A stretch of DNA of 64,000 bases, taken from contig NW_019775081.1 in NCBI RefSeq assembly GCF_001039355.2, forward strand, positions 398,764-462,763. Direction: 5' to 3'. Within the stretch, counting starts at the first letter, position 1. The number at the start of each line of letters is the position of its first letter. The notes beneath the pieces were generated by a model. It searched no databases, was not told the DNA's origin, and was given only the letters and a program-made list of their open reading frames with translations. Shown piece by piece: positions 12,152-26,040 of the stretch. Both the position numbers and the translations under genes were made by a program. This stretch comes from Lingula anatina. Its lineage: Eukaryota; Brachiopoda; Lingulata; Lingulida; Lingulidae.

Positions 12152-15100
12152 NTTTTTTTAACTTTTTAAATTACTACAAACTAGCCCTCCATGAATACTT
12201 CCCTCAGCATATGGAAAAATATCATAAGTACTAAGTGGTTTGAAATCCATGAATTATTTCCATACTACAGAAGCCCTTTGGATTATGACTTTCTCGATAT
12301 TAGTGAAATTGTTCAAGGAAAGTTAATATACCATTTTTTGAGTTGTTGGGAGATGATCACCTTCCCTGGCATCAACCAGAATAGTTAGCACATTGCATGG
12401 TGCAGCAGATTAGTGTTATGAACATTATGTGCTTATTTATTTGTTTATTTATTTATTCTTATCTCTGCCAACAAAGGAAGTTATGTTTTGACGAAGTTGG
12501 TTTGTGTGTTTGTTAGTGGTGAGAAATTGCAAAAAATGATTTCCAAGTTTTGATGATATTTTTATAATTGACAGTAATTTAAGATGAAAAAGAAGTGGAT
12601 GACAATTTCAACTTAATTTGGTTCTGCTGATTTTTTTTAAATGGTCTTAAATGCCTTTTTCCATGTCCTTGGTAGATTTCTGTGCTTGTATAAATTGGTT
12701 TAGTAGCTCTGCACTTAAGTTTAGATATTTTTAATGCTATTTTCCACAGTACAGCAGTACTAGGTGTTAAAGTAAAAGCTTGTTTGATTACATATTTATC
12801 TAACAAAGTTGTTATATGTATATATTTGTACATGTTATATCCTGCTAGGCAATTAAATTGCACCAGTTGGTATTTTTAAGTGGAGATGACTGTAATAAAA
12901 GGGTACCTATTTTAGTCCTATGGTTTTGCTCCTTTTCAGAAACCTTACAGATTTTCTTATACCATTCATGAAACCATTCTTAAACAAACCAACAGGTATC
13001 TTCTGTCAATAATTATGATTTTATTCATTGTGTTGATTGTTAGGTAGGGATTAGGTTTAAAGCTTATCTGAACCTTGGCCTTCTGTGAAGGTCATCTCAA
13101 AGGTCACCTCTTGATTCTTATTGTGTGCCATAGCATTAAGTGCATATGCTGAGTGTTATATTTTCAAGTAGGAGACGTGTAATTTTGTATCAGAACAAAC
13201 TGAATGATAAATGTCTTTATGTTATTGTTATTTATCAGATTCTCTTGAACATTTGTTGTTGGTTTGGTAAATTTATTGGCCTTTGTGTAGTATTGGCTGT
13301 TTACCAATGTGTAAAGAAAATGTGGGATATGAGGTTGAAAAAGTTTTGGAACCTTTTGGGAGGAGGAGGATGGGTGATAAAAAGTTTACATCTGTGGCAC
13401 ATCTTGTTAAATTCTTGCGACTAATCTTTACTTGATTTTGATCCTGTAGCCAAATCCTATATTGGAATGTTACGGTACCGTATCATTTATTAAAAATTTT
13501 TGGTTAAAGGAAAATGAAACATATTCCTTAAAATCATTTATTAACCTCAGGGCTGCATAACATAAATTCAAACGTGTACAATGTTGAAAATATACATAAA
13601 CATATGTAAAAAAATGCCCATTAGCAAACAATCCTTGCCAGGGAATTTCTGAGTCAAAGGTAAAGATAATTTGTGAAAGACGAAGAAACTATCAATCCTA
13701 ATCCATGCTACTTAGAAGATAATTTAATCTGAAAATAATCCAAGTGCTTTGCAATTTCAAATTCGAAAAAACTACAAAATGGAAGCATATTTGTAAGTAA
13801 AAACAATCCAAGTGGGTAGTAATAAATACTAGATCTTCTATAAATATTAAAGAGTTCATGATAAAAAGGCTGGTTTTGCCTACCCATTTTCTGTTTGTGT
13901 CCAATAGTACACAAAGTCCAGGAATTCTCAATTTAGGAAACTGAATGTCAAGCACAAGTTTTTAAAACTAGTCTTGCAAAGAGCATAAAGTTCCAGTGAG
14001 GAGACTTGTCATTTCCCCCAGGTCTAGCAAAGAAAATGTTTCCAGCATTTAAAATGATGGCAATTTGTTTATTGAAACTTATATGGCTGGGCAGTACTAC
14101 ATTTTTTTTATCACAGGAAATGTCCCTTTTTCCCTTCCTTTTCTTCTGTATAAAAAATCCCACTGTGTCATTTCTTCTAACATTTCACAATAACTTAGTT
14201 TACCCAACTGAATACTCTTTGAGGACATGGATTCTTAACAGGGATTTTCTCAAGTTGGAAACTGATGGCAACTACAGTAACAGCAACAATACAGTGCCAC
14301 AAAAGAAGCGAAACTGCCATAAGCATTTGAATACTACCTTCTTGGACCCATTCAATATTGTGGTGACGCAGTGAAATAACAACAACAATCCTGATTTTAC
14401 ACACAACCATGTGACCATGGAACCCAACATATTTAGGTAAAAAACTTTTTTTTTTTAGTGTACAAAAACTGTGTATGATGATTTTAAACAATAACCCATT
14501 TGGTTTGAACAAAATGACCTATTAATATGACCCAACAGCATCAAGTTGACAATTACACTTTTCCAACAAAATTTTCCGTACTTAGAAAAAAAAATACTGA
14601 CCTAGAAATATTTCATGATGTCACTGTTCACAAATGCTTTAAAATCCACTTCATAATCCACAATATGTTGCCAATCTGTTAAACACAGGCATTCATGACC
14701 TAAATATTTCCATTTTTAGTTTTACCTTAAAAACTTGTGCATTTTTAAACAAAAATATTTAAAACTGCTTAATATACAGTTCATCACAAAATGCTCATAA
14801 CTTTTTATCTAATTCGTTTTCAACTATAACCCTATAACTCGGTATATAGCACAATACAACTCAGATGAAATATTTAGTTGTTCTTAAAATAACTTAAACT
14901 GAGAGTTTTACTCTTTCAAATGTCTCATTTATACTGTCTAGTATTTTACATTAAAATTTCAAGATTTATCATTTTTTACACACAAATACATAGTCTTACA
15001 CAAAGCTCATTAACATTTAAAAACTTTTGAATCAGCATTTTTTTAAGTATTACTAAACAATTTTTCTTTAGGAAAAATCAATGAAACAGACTGTTCAAAT

Positions 15101-15202
15101 ATACTGTCAATGAGTAATTGCTTGTTTTGTACCTGGAAGTTTTGACACAAGATGACGCTATAGTTACCCCCCCCCCCCCTCCTCCTCTATTCCCACTGAT
15201 TA
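11766..15202. other. Stretch without recognised exons, expected location of the PPP1R7 3' half
   Basis: Both strands were read for leucine-rich repeat exons and none was found. The stretch holds a (TA)n tract with a single N at about 12105-12152, and a poly-C run at 15167-15179 just before the N gap. Short open frames here lack splice support and look spurious. Confidence 0.6.
12105..12152. repeat. (TA)n microsatellite with one unresolved base
   Basis: Alternating TA interrupted once by CA and ending in N then poly-T. It is a possible assembly weak point inside the incomplete PPP1R7 locus. Confidence 0.9.
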
Positions 15203-15227
15203 NNNNNNNNNNNNNNNNNNNNNNNNN
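15203..15227. other. Assembly gap (25 N)
   Basis: Twenty-five Ns follow a poly-C and pyrimidine-rich tract, between the truncated PPP1R7 and the 3' end of GMPS. The pyrimidine-rich flanks on both sides resemble each other. The real gap size is unknown. Confidence 0.95.
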
Positions 15228-15284
15228 TTAATCCTCTATCCCTTCCCACCCCCACCCTCTCCTGATTTCAGTCTTCATCGGATC

Positions 15285-17834
15285 TTATTCCCATTCCGTT
15301 GTCCCCGAAGGTTTGGATGTGAGATCATACATGACCCTGGATATGCCGGGGACTGTGAGAATCTGTTCCACCATTTGATTCACCATCTGCAACAGATAAC
15401 ATGCAAAACATCTCAATATTGCTGGGTTGACCTTTTTGGTAAACAAAAAATATGCATTACCCCTCTCTTTCTCTGTTAATCTATTTTCACTGTTACAACT
15501 TACAACATATGACAAACATTAAAACAGTCAAAGAGCAGAAAATAGCTGAATAAAAATTTGTCAGAAATGAACATTATACGATGAGTTGGATAAAAAAATT
15601 CAACCTCTTTAGACAAATCTTGCCCTGGCACAGCCGCCACGCCAGTCATGAAGTCATTGGTGATGAACGTCCTGATGGCCACGGATCTTTGGCAAGATGG
15701 CACGGTCCCCATGGGGTCGCGGTCGAAGTGAAGCGGGACCAGAACCACGGGCATTTGACTGAGTTTGGGAGTGTAACCAGATTCATGAAGTACCTGATTT
15801 GTGGTAAAATGGATATTAATAGTTATAATCAATTTAAAAATGATAATTTGTTCATTTCAAAATTTCAAGCAAGATGTAATGTTCATTCTGCATATATACA
15901 AAAGAATATTCCGAAGACATATCAGAATTGACTAAATTTATTATGATTAAAATTGTTAAGTTAACATACTTAAAAGTATAAATTTCACCAATATTTTAAA
16001 ATGCAAAAGGAGCATATAGTAAACATTCCATAAATTATAGCAAATTACTTTTTATTAAAAAATACTGAAGAGCAAGACAATTGGTTCTTATCAGAAAGTT
16101 GGATCTTTTGTTTATTAAACTAAAAAGTATGACTTCTGAAAACTTGGATCTTTTGTTTATTAAACTAAAAAGTATGACTTCTGAAAACTTATGTTTTTTC
16201 TTTCAATGATCCTTAAGCAATTATCATAACATAAATAGAATCTACTCCTGCATCAGAAGTCAAGACAGTAAGAAGATTTTAACCTAAAAACAGTAATTCA
16301 TTGACTGAGACAGCAAAAAGGAAGCAAAAGCTCTTTGGACAACTGAAATCAATGAATAAGTTTTCAAATTATTAAATTAAATATGACCAGAATTCATAGG
16401 GACAAACCTTATGTGCTAGATAATCTGCCTGTCTTAGTGTCGCTAATACTCCTTCTGTCAGGAAAGTGGGCGTGACGTCTTGTATCGGATAATGTAGGAG
16501 TCCTCCAAACACGTACACAACCCTGAAAGGAAGTGCAAGTTAGTTAAAATAACAGTGACAATGTAAGTCTTGTCTAAAGGAATTAATTATTTTTTTTAAT
16601 CAAAGAGGCCTGATGTTTGGACCCTTCATTTTGATCACTCTACTGACTTGCTCGATGTGAGCCCTAAAAGTCATGACATACTTCTTTTTCTGCGATTATA
16701 ATGCAAGAAACATAAGAATACCTATTACATCACTGCTGTTTGTTTAATTACTTTGGGACCTTGTTCATAAAAGGCCCCATCTTAATACATCTTTAAAATT
16801 TACAAAGTAAGGGTACTACCTTAAATGTAATTGTCATGAAATGAAAACTGGAAATAGTAAACAAACATACTTCTTTCAGAATTCCTTGATACAAAAAGTT
16901 GTGACAGAAATACAAGATTAAAGTTTTACAAAATAGAAAACATATATACTGCAGAAAATCCCATGAATTAAATGGCACAAATGTCATGCCAAAATATATG
17001 TCAATCTCTTTTACCTATTTATATTATGGCATATTCTAGGTATAAGTTTGGCTAAGGTAAAGAGATTCTCCCAATTTGGCTCTATATCACTAAAGATAGC
17101 AGCAGGGTAGCTATATGTCCGGCAGTCTCCCTGAAAAATGCAAATTAAGAGAAATAAAACATTTTCTTGAAGACATAATATTGGGCAAATTACTGACTCG
17201 GGGGTAAATACTCAATGAAAAGACCTAAGGCTTTCATCTAAACCCAATTTGAACGAATTTCAAAACTTACCATAAATCATAATTTTATTGTAATTATAAT
17301 AATTATCATTATAATGCCCATATTACTCTCAAACTATGGTACAACAAAATTCCTTAACAATGATCATATGATGGAAACTACCTGTACTCCCACTGTCTGT
17401 ATGGGTAATAACGCCACTCCCAGTTTGTCCGTGGAACTGATCCGTGTTAAGGACTCCTGCTCCTGCTCTGATGTGGCACGTTTGATACGGTCTAAAAGTG
17501 CATGTGGCTGTGGAAAGTAATTCAAAAGCAAAATAGTGCCCATAATCATATTAAACATAGGCTAAAAAAATTTTACATTTGACTACATTTTATTGTTCAA
17601 ATAATCCAAATTAATATAATTATAATACGAGTGAAAAAATTCAAATTAAAGCAAGGTAGATCAAAATTTTTGGAACGAATCAATTTTGTGCAGACTGTAT
17701 ATTTTTTTCCTGATTACCTTCTTAATGGCAGTGCTGTATTCAATAATCAGTTTCAATATGATACTCGTCTCTCCAAAAGACTTATCTATATACGGTTCTT
17801 CTGTACAAAGTACCCGTATTGCTAGACCAGGACC

Positions 17835-17921
<87 letters not shown>

Positions 17922-20900
17922 AAATAAATAAATAAATAAATAAATAATAGTGAATTAATCAAATACACACAGATCTTCAGGAAGATTTTTCAAATGTTTT
18001 TAATGAATACATTTATGAAATGATTTTGTAAGTTCTTTTACAGCTCAAAAAGTAGCCTGGGAAAGGGTATCTCTGATAATACACAAAGAAAGAAAGACAA
18101 GCTCATTTCATAAATTGAATTTTAATTTACTGTATGTACATTTGGTTCATATTACCTGGAAAAGGGTGTCTCTGCACTATTTCAGCTGGTAGGCCCAAGT
18201 CTTTACCTATAATTCTTACTTCATCTTTGTGAAAGTCTACAAGGGGTTCTACAACTCTGCCCTGAAAGTAACAGAGGTATAATTGTAAAGAAAAAAACAG
18301 GATCGTAAAAAGACACATTCAACTTGATAAATGCATTGATCTTTTACATTTATTTCAGCTGAAACATTCTCAACACATCCATGACACCTCCACTTATCAT
18401 TGCAAGTGAACAGTTTGTAAATATTTCTAAAAATGTGGCCATTGCATCAGTGTTTTGACTCAAAAATCAAAACAGGAAAAACACGGCCAAATTTATTTTC
18501 CTTTTTTTATACGATTTGTCCTTTAAGACAAATCTTTCCCTCAGGTCGCCAAGCCAATATTAGCCCACTGTAGAATTTGTCGAATGGTCTTCTCTGCTTC
18601 CTATCCTTGTCAAAGCAGTCTCCTAGCTACTAGCTGTTTGTTGAAAAATTATCATTGCCTATTTATAAAATAATGTCCCCATTTCAAACTTATTTCCAAA
18701 AAGGTAACCAATTTGTCAGTCAGGGATGAGACTGCCATCTAGTGAAAAAGTAAGAAAATATGATATGGGGTCCAGAAGGCTGTACAGGCCAATGATATTT
18801 CTGGCTCCCAAAAAAGTCAGAAGTCTGCCAATAGTTGGAAAAATCTCATCCATGATCAGTGTTCGGACACAAGATATATTATTACTTTATTAGCTATTAA
18901 TATAAAGCAAACTTCATCCATTACAGACTTAAGTAGTGGTCTCACCTGTTTCCTGAGCTCTCTGACCAGGTCTGTGTCATTGTGGTGCGTCTTAATGGCG
19001 TCTGCTTTAGAACTTGCCAGCTCAGAGGCACTTTCTATCAGATCAGGACGGAGGGTGCCTGGAAGAATTTAATAGACAAGTGTTATTATTTTTCCCTATA
19101 ATGCATTAACGATTATATATCTATATTTGCATTCACTGTGATTCCATTATGGACCTTGTTCTGAAAGATAAAAGACAAAGAATCAAACTAATTTTGCTAG
19201 ATTTGAAAGCATGGAAGAAAAATGTGGTAAAGAAGACAACGCTAATGTTCAAAAGGTCCAAAAATGAATAATAAATACTAGAAATATCAAACACAATATA
19301 ACCACAGTGAGATTCAGAGGTCACTAGAAACTGATGCCTCCGTCTTTGCTGATAGTAGAGAGAGGCCAGATCCCAGTGACCTCAGTAAACTCAGGGTGCA
19401 TTGCCCTCACCTTGACCTAAATATACGTCTTCTGGTTTCAGGTCTAATTCATCAATAACTTCGTTGGCTACCTAGGAGAAAAATATTTCACAAATTACAG
19501 GGTGATATTAACCAGTGGTGGACAGGGGAAAAAATCCAGGCCAAATTGACACAAAAATTTACATTGTGTAATGACTAAAATATCCATTCAGTACACACCT
19601 CAGAGTATTTTGTCTTATTTATTTCTAACTCCAGAAAAAAAAATTATATTGTTCCTTTTTAAACACTGAGCTCAAAAATTGGCAATTTTCAGGTAAAAGA
19701 CCAAGCAAAATTGTACTGGTGTAAAAACACCTGTTTTAGATACAAGTTCTATATCAGTAGATCTCATTTTCAAAGAAGTAAATTTGAATAAGGACCATTA
19801 TTATTTCTATTTGTTGAAGTGACAGAGGCAAACTGTCCTACCCTCATAAACGTGTCGCCTATAATTTTCCTCTTCTCCTCTGGGTTGGTGGTTGTGTTTA
19901 AGGTTTTTGTTTTACGTTTCCGTGAGTTGGGATCTGAGCTGTCAACTGGCAGTGACGTGTAGCCACTGTAGAAAGTGTGACTGGCATTGACAACTAAAGA
20001 ACAATGGTAACATTTTTTTTCAAATAAATAAATGTACAATGGCAATCATGAGGGCTTTTTGTTAGTTTACTAAACACTAAAAATATAATGTGTTCTGAGT
20101 ATAGATAGATAGATATATAGGTAGGTAAATTATTTATTGTGAATTGTGCACAAGACTGCATTGTGCTGCATTCCTGACAAATTGAATGTTTCTTTTGTTC
20201 TTCCTGGATGTTGAATTATGCAGTGAGGGCAAGGGCAGAAAATACTCAATGTTCTAAAATATCACCAGATAATGTCAATATTCCAAGAAACCTACATCAA
20301 GCTCATGGGAATTTCACCACAATTATTGTCATAATTTATTAATTAACCAAGCTCCTTACCTTTTAACTTGAGTCCTAGTCCTCTTAGAGATTCTTCAACC
20401 TTTTTGCTCTCATTCTTTCTCATGAAACCATTGTCTATATGTACAGCTATCACCTGGTCTTCCTTCAGTGCTTTGTGAAGTAAAGCAGCACACACTGTGG
20501 AGTCCACACCTCCACTTACCAACATCTAAAAAATACAATAAATTACAATTTCAGCAACAGTACAACAAGGGCTTTGTAGCAAGGCAACACTCAACATACC
20601 TACAGTAACCAACATCTGAAGAAAACATTTTAACAATAGTAACAATACAACAAATATCCAAAGTACAACAGCGTTACTGTTTAACCTGGTAAGTTTTCAT
20701 CGAAAATTTTGAATATTACACTTTCAATACGATGACATTTAATTTGATATTACAATTTATGACATAAAGCTCTGAAAACTCAATTTGGCACTCATCAAAA
20801 TTTCAGGGTACTGTTACAAAAAATAATGCGTAAAAAACTAAATAAATATAAAAAAACATTCAAAATAAAAATACTGATAAAGTTTAGGCATTCAAAAGTC

Positions 20901-22903
20901 TACATAAACATTTTCGATTACTTACAAGTACTTTGTGATCGCCCACAGTTTTTCTTATATATTCTAAACAAGCTGCCTCTCTCCCCTTCATGTTGTAAGT
21001 GCCCTTACACTCTGCTATACCATACAGGAAGTTCTTCAGCATAGTCTTCCCATGGGTTGTCAGGTCCACCTCGGGGTGAAACTGGACTGCGAACATCTTC
21101 AGTTTTTCATTGGCTATAGCTGAGGAGATAAATGGGAATTATTGGTTAAAGTATTTACAGCACCAATGTTAGCAACTTAAGGCAAGTGTAGGATGGTAGT
21201 TTGCTAGTGTGTGTGTGTGTGTGTGCATGCGTATGTGTGCACGCGCATTCTCCTGTAGTATTTCTGAATATTAAATATTCCACTTTTTTTAACCACATGA
21301 ATACAAGCACTTGCATTAGATTGCTTGTGCCTCAGAGTGCATATGATCATTTAAAAGTATGTAATGATACCAATCAAACACATGAAATGCATTTGTGTAT
21401 GTACGTGTATTTGTACACATGTGCATGCATGCCTGACACAAGCACAAGTTCTGACCTGCCACAATATTTCCAGAAAAGGCCACCTCCTTGAATCCATCTG
21501 CACAACTACCCACACTGTCTCCATGTGTGAGTAGCACTGGCTCCTCTGGGTCACAACCTCTGGAATTATACTTTTATATGTATATATAACACATACATTT
21601 CCCACATTCACTATCTGGAAACTTTGGGGTCTGAAAATGTGTTTGTATTGTGTGAAGCTTTGGGTTAGGGTATTTACAAAAGTTTCAGTTACTGTTCTCC
21701 AAGATTTGTCCCAGATAAACAACAATTTGATAATCATTACTTGATGAGTATGTAGAGTTTACTTTACAAAACATGTAGTCATAAACTATATGTTAAGATC
21801 TAATCTTCTGTACTGTTTATTAACCGAGCTTTTCACACTATTCTACGTAATTGCTGCGCTAGGAGACCCAGTGTTATTACAATGTGTATTGTATTTAATC
21901 TTTCTGAAAAAGAAAGGAAGGAGGGATGGAGACGGAGGAGACTCACTTGAACAGAGAACATTCCAGATCCACTTTGACATTGAACTGTCCATCTTCTCTG
22001 GTTTCTTTCTTCTCTACCACACCCCCAAACTCCTTGTTCATCATCTGGCATATAAATATTATAACAATAAATATTATTTTTATAACAACAACTGTTAAAA
22101 CTCACTGAATTCAAATTAAAAATTTTGATTTTCAAAATATGCCATTTGATACAAATTTAATATCAAGAGAAAATGACTGACAAATTTTGAAAAGCAGGTC
22201 AAGCAAAGGCCCTGGAAAAAATCAGTGGATTTTTCACACTACTTCTAAAATGTAATGATACTATGAATTTAAACAGATTTTGCTCTAAATAAACAGAACA
22301 TACATGCAAACCATAACAAATTCCTAGGACTGGTAGTCCACAGTGAAATATTTCTGGGTCATATTTAGGAGCATCTTCATCATTGACGGAACTAGGACCT
22401 CCAGATATGATAATGGCTCTGAAAAACGAAAATCCAATCTCTTACATATTTGCTATTCCTCTTCAATATTTTGGGATCCCTGAAAGTCCTTTTTCTTTTA
22501 TTCTTTAATTATTTTTGGACCACTAAAAGAGCCTTTTCTGTAAGTCTAACTTAATTTTTTTATTTTTGTGACACATTATTATACTTATCCAATACATCAT
22601 TCCCATTACTCTGTGATTATTTTGGATAACAGTAAACATTATTCCAGTTATTCCAACTTAATATTATATTATGTTTAGAACACATTATTTCACCAGTGTC
22701 ATTTGATAGAACACATAAAGGCAAAGAACTTACACAAAATGTAAGAAAAAGCTAAGAAAAATCAATTTAAGACCTCGAAAGTGCAAGTAAAATCCTTACC
22801 TGTATCCAGTCTCCTTCAGGGCAAAGGCGGGGGTATCCAGGGGTAGGATGACCGACTCCACACACAGTTCTCTTACTTTACGATCTATTACCTGGAAAGG
22901 TGA

Positions 22904-22948
<45 letters not shown>

Positions 22949-23069
22949 GTATAATTACATTTTTTAAATAATTTTCATTTAATATAACAGAAGCAAAACA
23001 GCTTATTAATCAGTAATATATAAGTAATAAAATAAGTTATCATAATACTAATAACAAACATCATTGCTC

Positions 23070-23119
<50 letters not shown>

Positions 23120-23794
23120 CAGATGACTTAGGGCTTTAGACAAATTTTTTAGCCACAAAATTTTTTGTTTAGTGAAACACAAAAATTCCAATGCATCAAA
23201 TTATTTGTAAGTGGTTTGTCTGCACAAACAACACTTCGGGTTAGTAAACACTGAATAAATAAATATAGCTCTATGGAACACCTGTTCTTTATCAGCTCTC
23301 AGGTTTCTAAAAATACTCCTACAGGAAAAGTAGTTTATTAATAGAACACCTTCCAGCATTGTAAACAACATGCACTGGAAAGATCAATCACATGGGGTCT
23401 ATTTTTCAAGAGAACTAGAGATAACAATTTAGGCTGAAGATTTTTTTTTTTACTTAGATATTCTAGTCTGTATAAAATGTGTAGTGGTCAAGTAAAATGT
23501 CTCTCTTGTTATAAACCAGGTGTTACTAATTTCATCAAATTAGACAACCTCTGTGCTACTTAATTTAACCCCACAGATCTATTTATGTGTACAGGCTGTG
23601 CATGCACACACAGATGCATGCACGAGCACACACACACACACAGACACACAGACACACACACACACACAAGGATACGTTAAGTTTAACCTCACCTTTCCAT
23701 ACTGTGCTCCAGCGTCCAGTATTGCCACAGTGTCTGTATGCTGCTCAAGTAGATCTCCATTCACCTGAGCCGCCAGCACCTCCCCACCATTCAT
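15285..23794 (-). CDS. GMPS: GMP synthase (glutamine-hydrolysing)
   Basis: Seventeen coding exons on the minus strand join without a break: 23794-23693, 22891-22800, 22418-22304, 22044-21947, 21559-21456, 21119-20926, 20525-20360, 19993-19842, 19471-19411, 19058-18946, 18261-18156, 17833-17718, 17507-17382, 17130-17015, 16522-16408, 15793-15605 and 15386-15285. The sum is 2067 bases, so 688 residues (human 693). The enzyme converts XMP to GMP in the cytosol. The N-terminal class I amidotransferase domain has [10 protein letters not shown], the nucleophile Cys in LGICYG and the His/Glu pair in QFHPE. The ATP-pyrophosphatase P-loop SGGVDST starts exon 7. The C-terminal dimerisation domain ends in [14 protein letters not shown]. 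The start is chosen at the first ATG after a probable acceptor at 23795-23797. The exon 16 donor (GTTGAA) is weak but gives the expected junction. Confidence 0.96.
16099..16189. repeat. 45-bp tandem duplication in a GMPS intron
   Basis: Two nearly identical 45-bp units start at 16099 and 16144 (TTGGATCTTTTGTTTATTAA and following). Confidence 0.9.
17838..17947. repeat. (AAAT)n microsatellite in a GMPS intron
   Basis: A tetranucleotide TAAA run of about 27 units with two single-base interruptions, starting 5 bases upstream of the exon 12 acceptor on the transcribed strand, so it supplies the pyrimidine side of that splice site. Confidence 0.95.
22906..23118. repeat. Facing (TAA)n and (TTA)n arrays in GMPS intron 1
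   Basis: A (TAA)n array at 22906-22948 and a complementary (ATT)n array at about 23071-23118 are separated by about 120 bp. They are reverse complements and could pair as a long hairpin in DNA or pre-mRNA. Confidence 0.85.
23627..23669. repeat. (CA)n microsatellite beside the GMPS exon 1 donor
   Basis: A CA-rich dinucleotide run about 23 bases downstream, in the transcribed sense, of the first coding exon donor. Confidence 0.9.
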
Positions 23795-24310
23795 TCTGCT
23801 ACAGCACAATGTAGTACCAATTGTCCTATGTGATACATACAGAAACAATAGCATTAACAGTACAATGAATATATAGTAGTGTTACAACAATGATGCTGAT
23901 TGTAAGTATTTCTAAACCAGTCATTCTGCTATAGCACAATGTATTACCAATCGTCCTATTCACATAGAAACAGAAACAGAAACAACATTATTAACAGTAC
24001 AATGAATACACAGTGTGCTTTTATAACTGCTTCAATGACCCTCATTCAGTATTTCTACGCCTGTCATTCTGCAATGTGCAGCACAATACGTGATAAACAA
24101 TAACATTAACTATTTACAATGAATCTATATATACTGATGTTACTATGTCTCTGGCATTAGCATCTCTGTGCAGAATATATACAGTAATACAGCAATTGTT
24201 AGTACTCTGTGATAAATACAATTTGTCAATGAATCTATAGTAGTCAGTGTTACAATAATGACTTTGCTTATGCCATTCATTCTGCTACTGGTACAGTTTT
24301 TATAACATGG
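23787..24310. repeat. Diverged tandem repeat of about 140 bp, starting at the GMPS first coding exon
   Basis: At least three or four degenerate copies occur near 23787, 23920, 24061 and 24272. They share the words CATTCTGCTA, AGCACAATGTA, CCAAT-GTCCTAT and AACAGTACAATGAAT. The first copy contains the GMPS acceptor and start codon region, so the array extends exon-edge sequence into the upstream intron. Confidence 0.75.
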
Positions 24311-25107
24311 AGTCCCAATAATTGCCTGCATGTCTGATAAGCATCAAAGCAATTACGATTTCTGTAATAATGCCAAATGCCAATAACACTAAATGGGTTA
24401 TATCACTATTTGTAGGTCGTTAAGAGTACAATAAATATTTAGACTGCCCTAAGTAAGAGAGGCCTGATAGTAACAATGGTGTAACTAAACAGAATTACAT
24501 GGTTATTCCCATGTACATTAAAAGAACTTTTCAATTTTTTTTGTTTCTGCCCATCAGTGCTACTACAGTACTAGTAAACAAGTTCCAGAATGCAATTGCA
24601 TTGTGCGTAACTTAAGTACAAAAGTACTGCATAAGCTCATTATTTAGCATAGGCATATCACAGACATACACACACACACATACAAATACAGAGTATGAGG
24701 GGGGAGAGAGGGAGGGGGGAGAGAGGGGGTGGTACTGTAATTTGGTTTGACATTGAAAGTGAAACTGCCTTTCATATCTTAATTTCCAATGCCAAAACTC
24801 ACGTTAGCCAAAACATCGACGACCTCTGTGACAATCCGAGATGTAATTAGAAGTAATTATGAGTAATTTCACGCAATAGGAGCACTGTCGCTGCTTGCTG
24901 CAGTCGTGAAGATTGCACTGCACTCGTTGACATTAAACCAGCACACACACGTGAGAAACTTGATCAACAATAACAATGTCCATTTCTCCGCAGAACAATT
25001 TAACTGATCATTTTAAAAATAATGATGAAATTATCCTAGGATAATGCATTTCAACATAAATCAAACGTCACAGCATCAATGTGAGGAGGCGTAATTAAAA
25101 CACTTAC

Positions 25108-25190
25108 AAAATTTCACGAGACAGTCCTCACGCTTTTTCCGTCTTCTGTTCGCGGAGTTTGTAATGCGCATGCTCGATTATGGAATCGCG
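25108..25190 (-). promoter_or_regulatory. GMPS non-coding first exon and promoter region
   Basis: On the minus strand a GTAAGT-type donor at 25107-25106 ends a non-coding sequence. Just upstream is TGCGCATGC (25165-25173), close to the palindromic NRF-1 site common in housekeeping promoters. An alternative donor, GTGAGT, is near 24800. The exon 5' end is approximate. The divergent gene on the plus strand begins within about 250 bp, so the promoter is probably shared. Confidence 0.5.
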
Positions 25191-25399
25191 GAAAATCAGT
25201 TCCTGGCATCTTAATCGAACTAAATATCATTTTATGTAAAAGAAATTCAGTCAAAACTAACATATAAATAGTATAATGTATTTTTTCTCAGAACAGTTAC
25301 TAAAAATATAAATTTAAATATTTTTACATCTTTCCCGAGTTGAATGTAATCCCGCAGATGGGTAACTAACGACGCTTCGTGACAACATAATACAACCCA

Positions 25400-25459
25400 T
25401 GTGCTTGCAGGTGCCCTGTCAACAACCACACTACCAGAAGGATAAGACGCTAAGAACAG
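25400..25459 (+). other. Probable non-coding first exon of the 26041 gene
   Basis: Sequence ending in AACAG followed by GTGAGT at 25460 makes a strong donor. It sits upstream of the acceptor at 26003-26004 that opens the coding exon. The 5' end is not determined. Confidence 0.4.
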
Positions 25460-26040
25460 GTGAGTGAGGATTAAGTAAATCTCCAACTTGAGTTTGATAT
25501 AGGATATATCGATGGGATGAAGGGTTGTATAATCTTCTAATTGTAAATATGTTACGAGCTCAAGCACCTGCTAATTTATATACGCGTATTTTTTATAATT
25601 AAAGAGACAGCGAGATATTTGGCATGAATCACTAATAGTTTTTTTCCTTTTTTAATGGTTAAAACCTATATGTACCATTACCGTAATTTCACACTGGTCG
25701 CACTTATTGCTATTGGGTTTTGCCATATTTTGTCCATGCTCAAAAATATATATAGTTGCACTGACACAGGCCTAGCTATATTTCTTTATAAATTATTTTG
25801 ACTGAAAAAAATATTTAGTGTATATTTATTTCAGAGAAGATTAAAGATATAATAAATACATTCTAAAACTAAAGCAGTTTATTATCCAGCATATGCAAAT
25901 ATGCTATAAAGATGGTTTAATTTACGCATCATGCAAATGAAATGTATGGACCTATTATTGTATATAACGATAACATATACCAGTTTTTCATTTCTGCCTT
26001 GTAGAAAACAATAAAAATCAAAAGAGAAATACTCAGCAAA

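Noticed and set aside
12191..14512. Several open frames of 65-122 codons in the PPP1R7-GMPS interval
   Set aside because: None shows leucine-rich repeats, splice support or compositional bias of coding DNA; they fit chance in AT-rich sequence.
18725..18865. Possible inverted-repeat element in a GMPS intron (GGATGAGA and TCTCATCC ends)
   Set aside because: Only about 8-10 bases pair and no target duplication is visible.
21201..21491. Cys/Val-rich open frame over a (GT)n tract
   Set aside because: It comes from the simple repeat and overlaps a GMPS intron and exon antisense.
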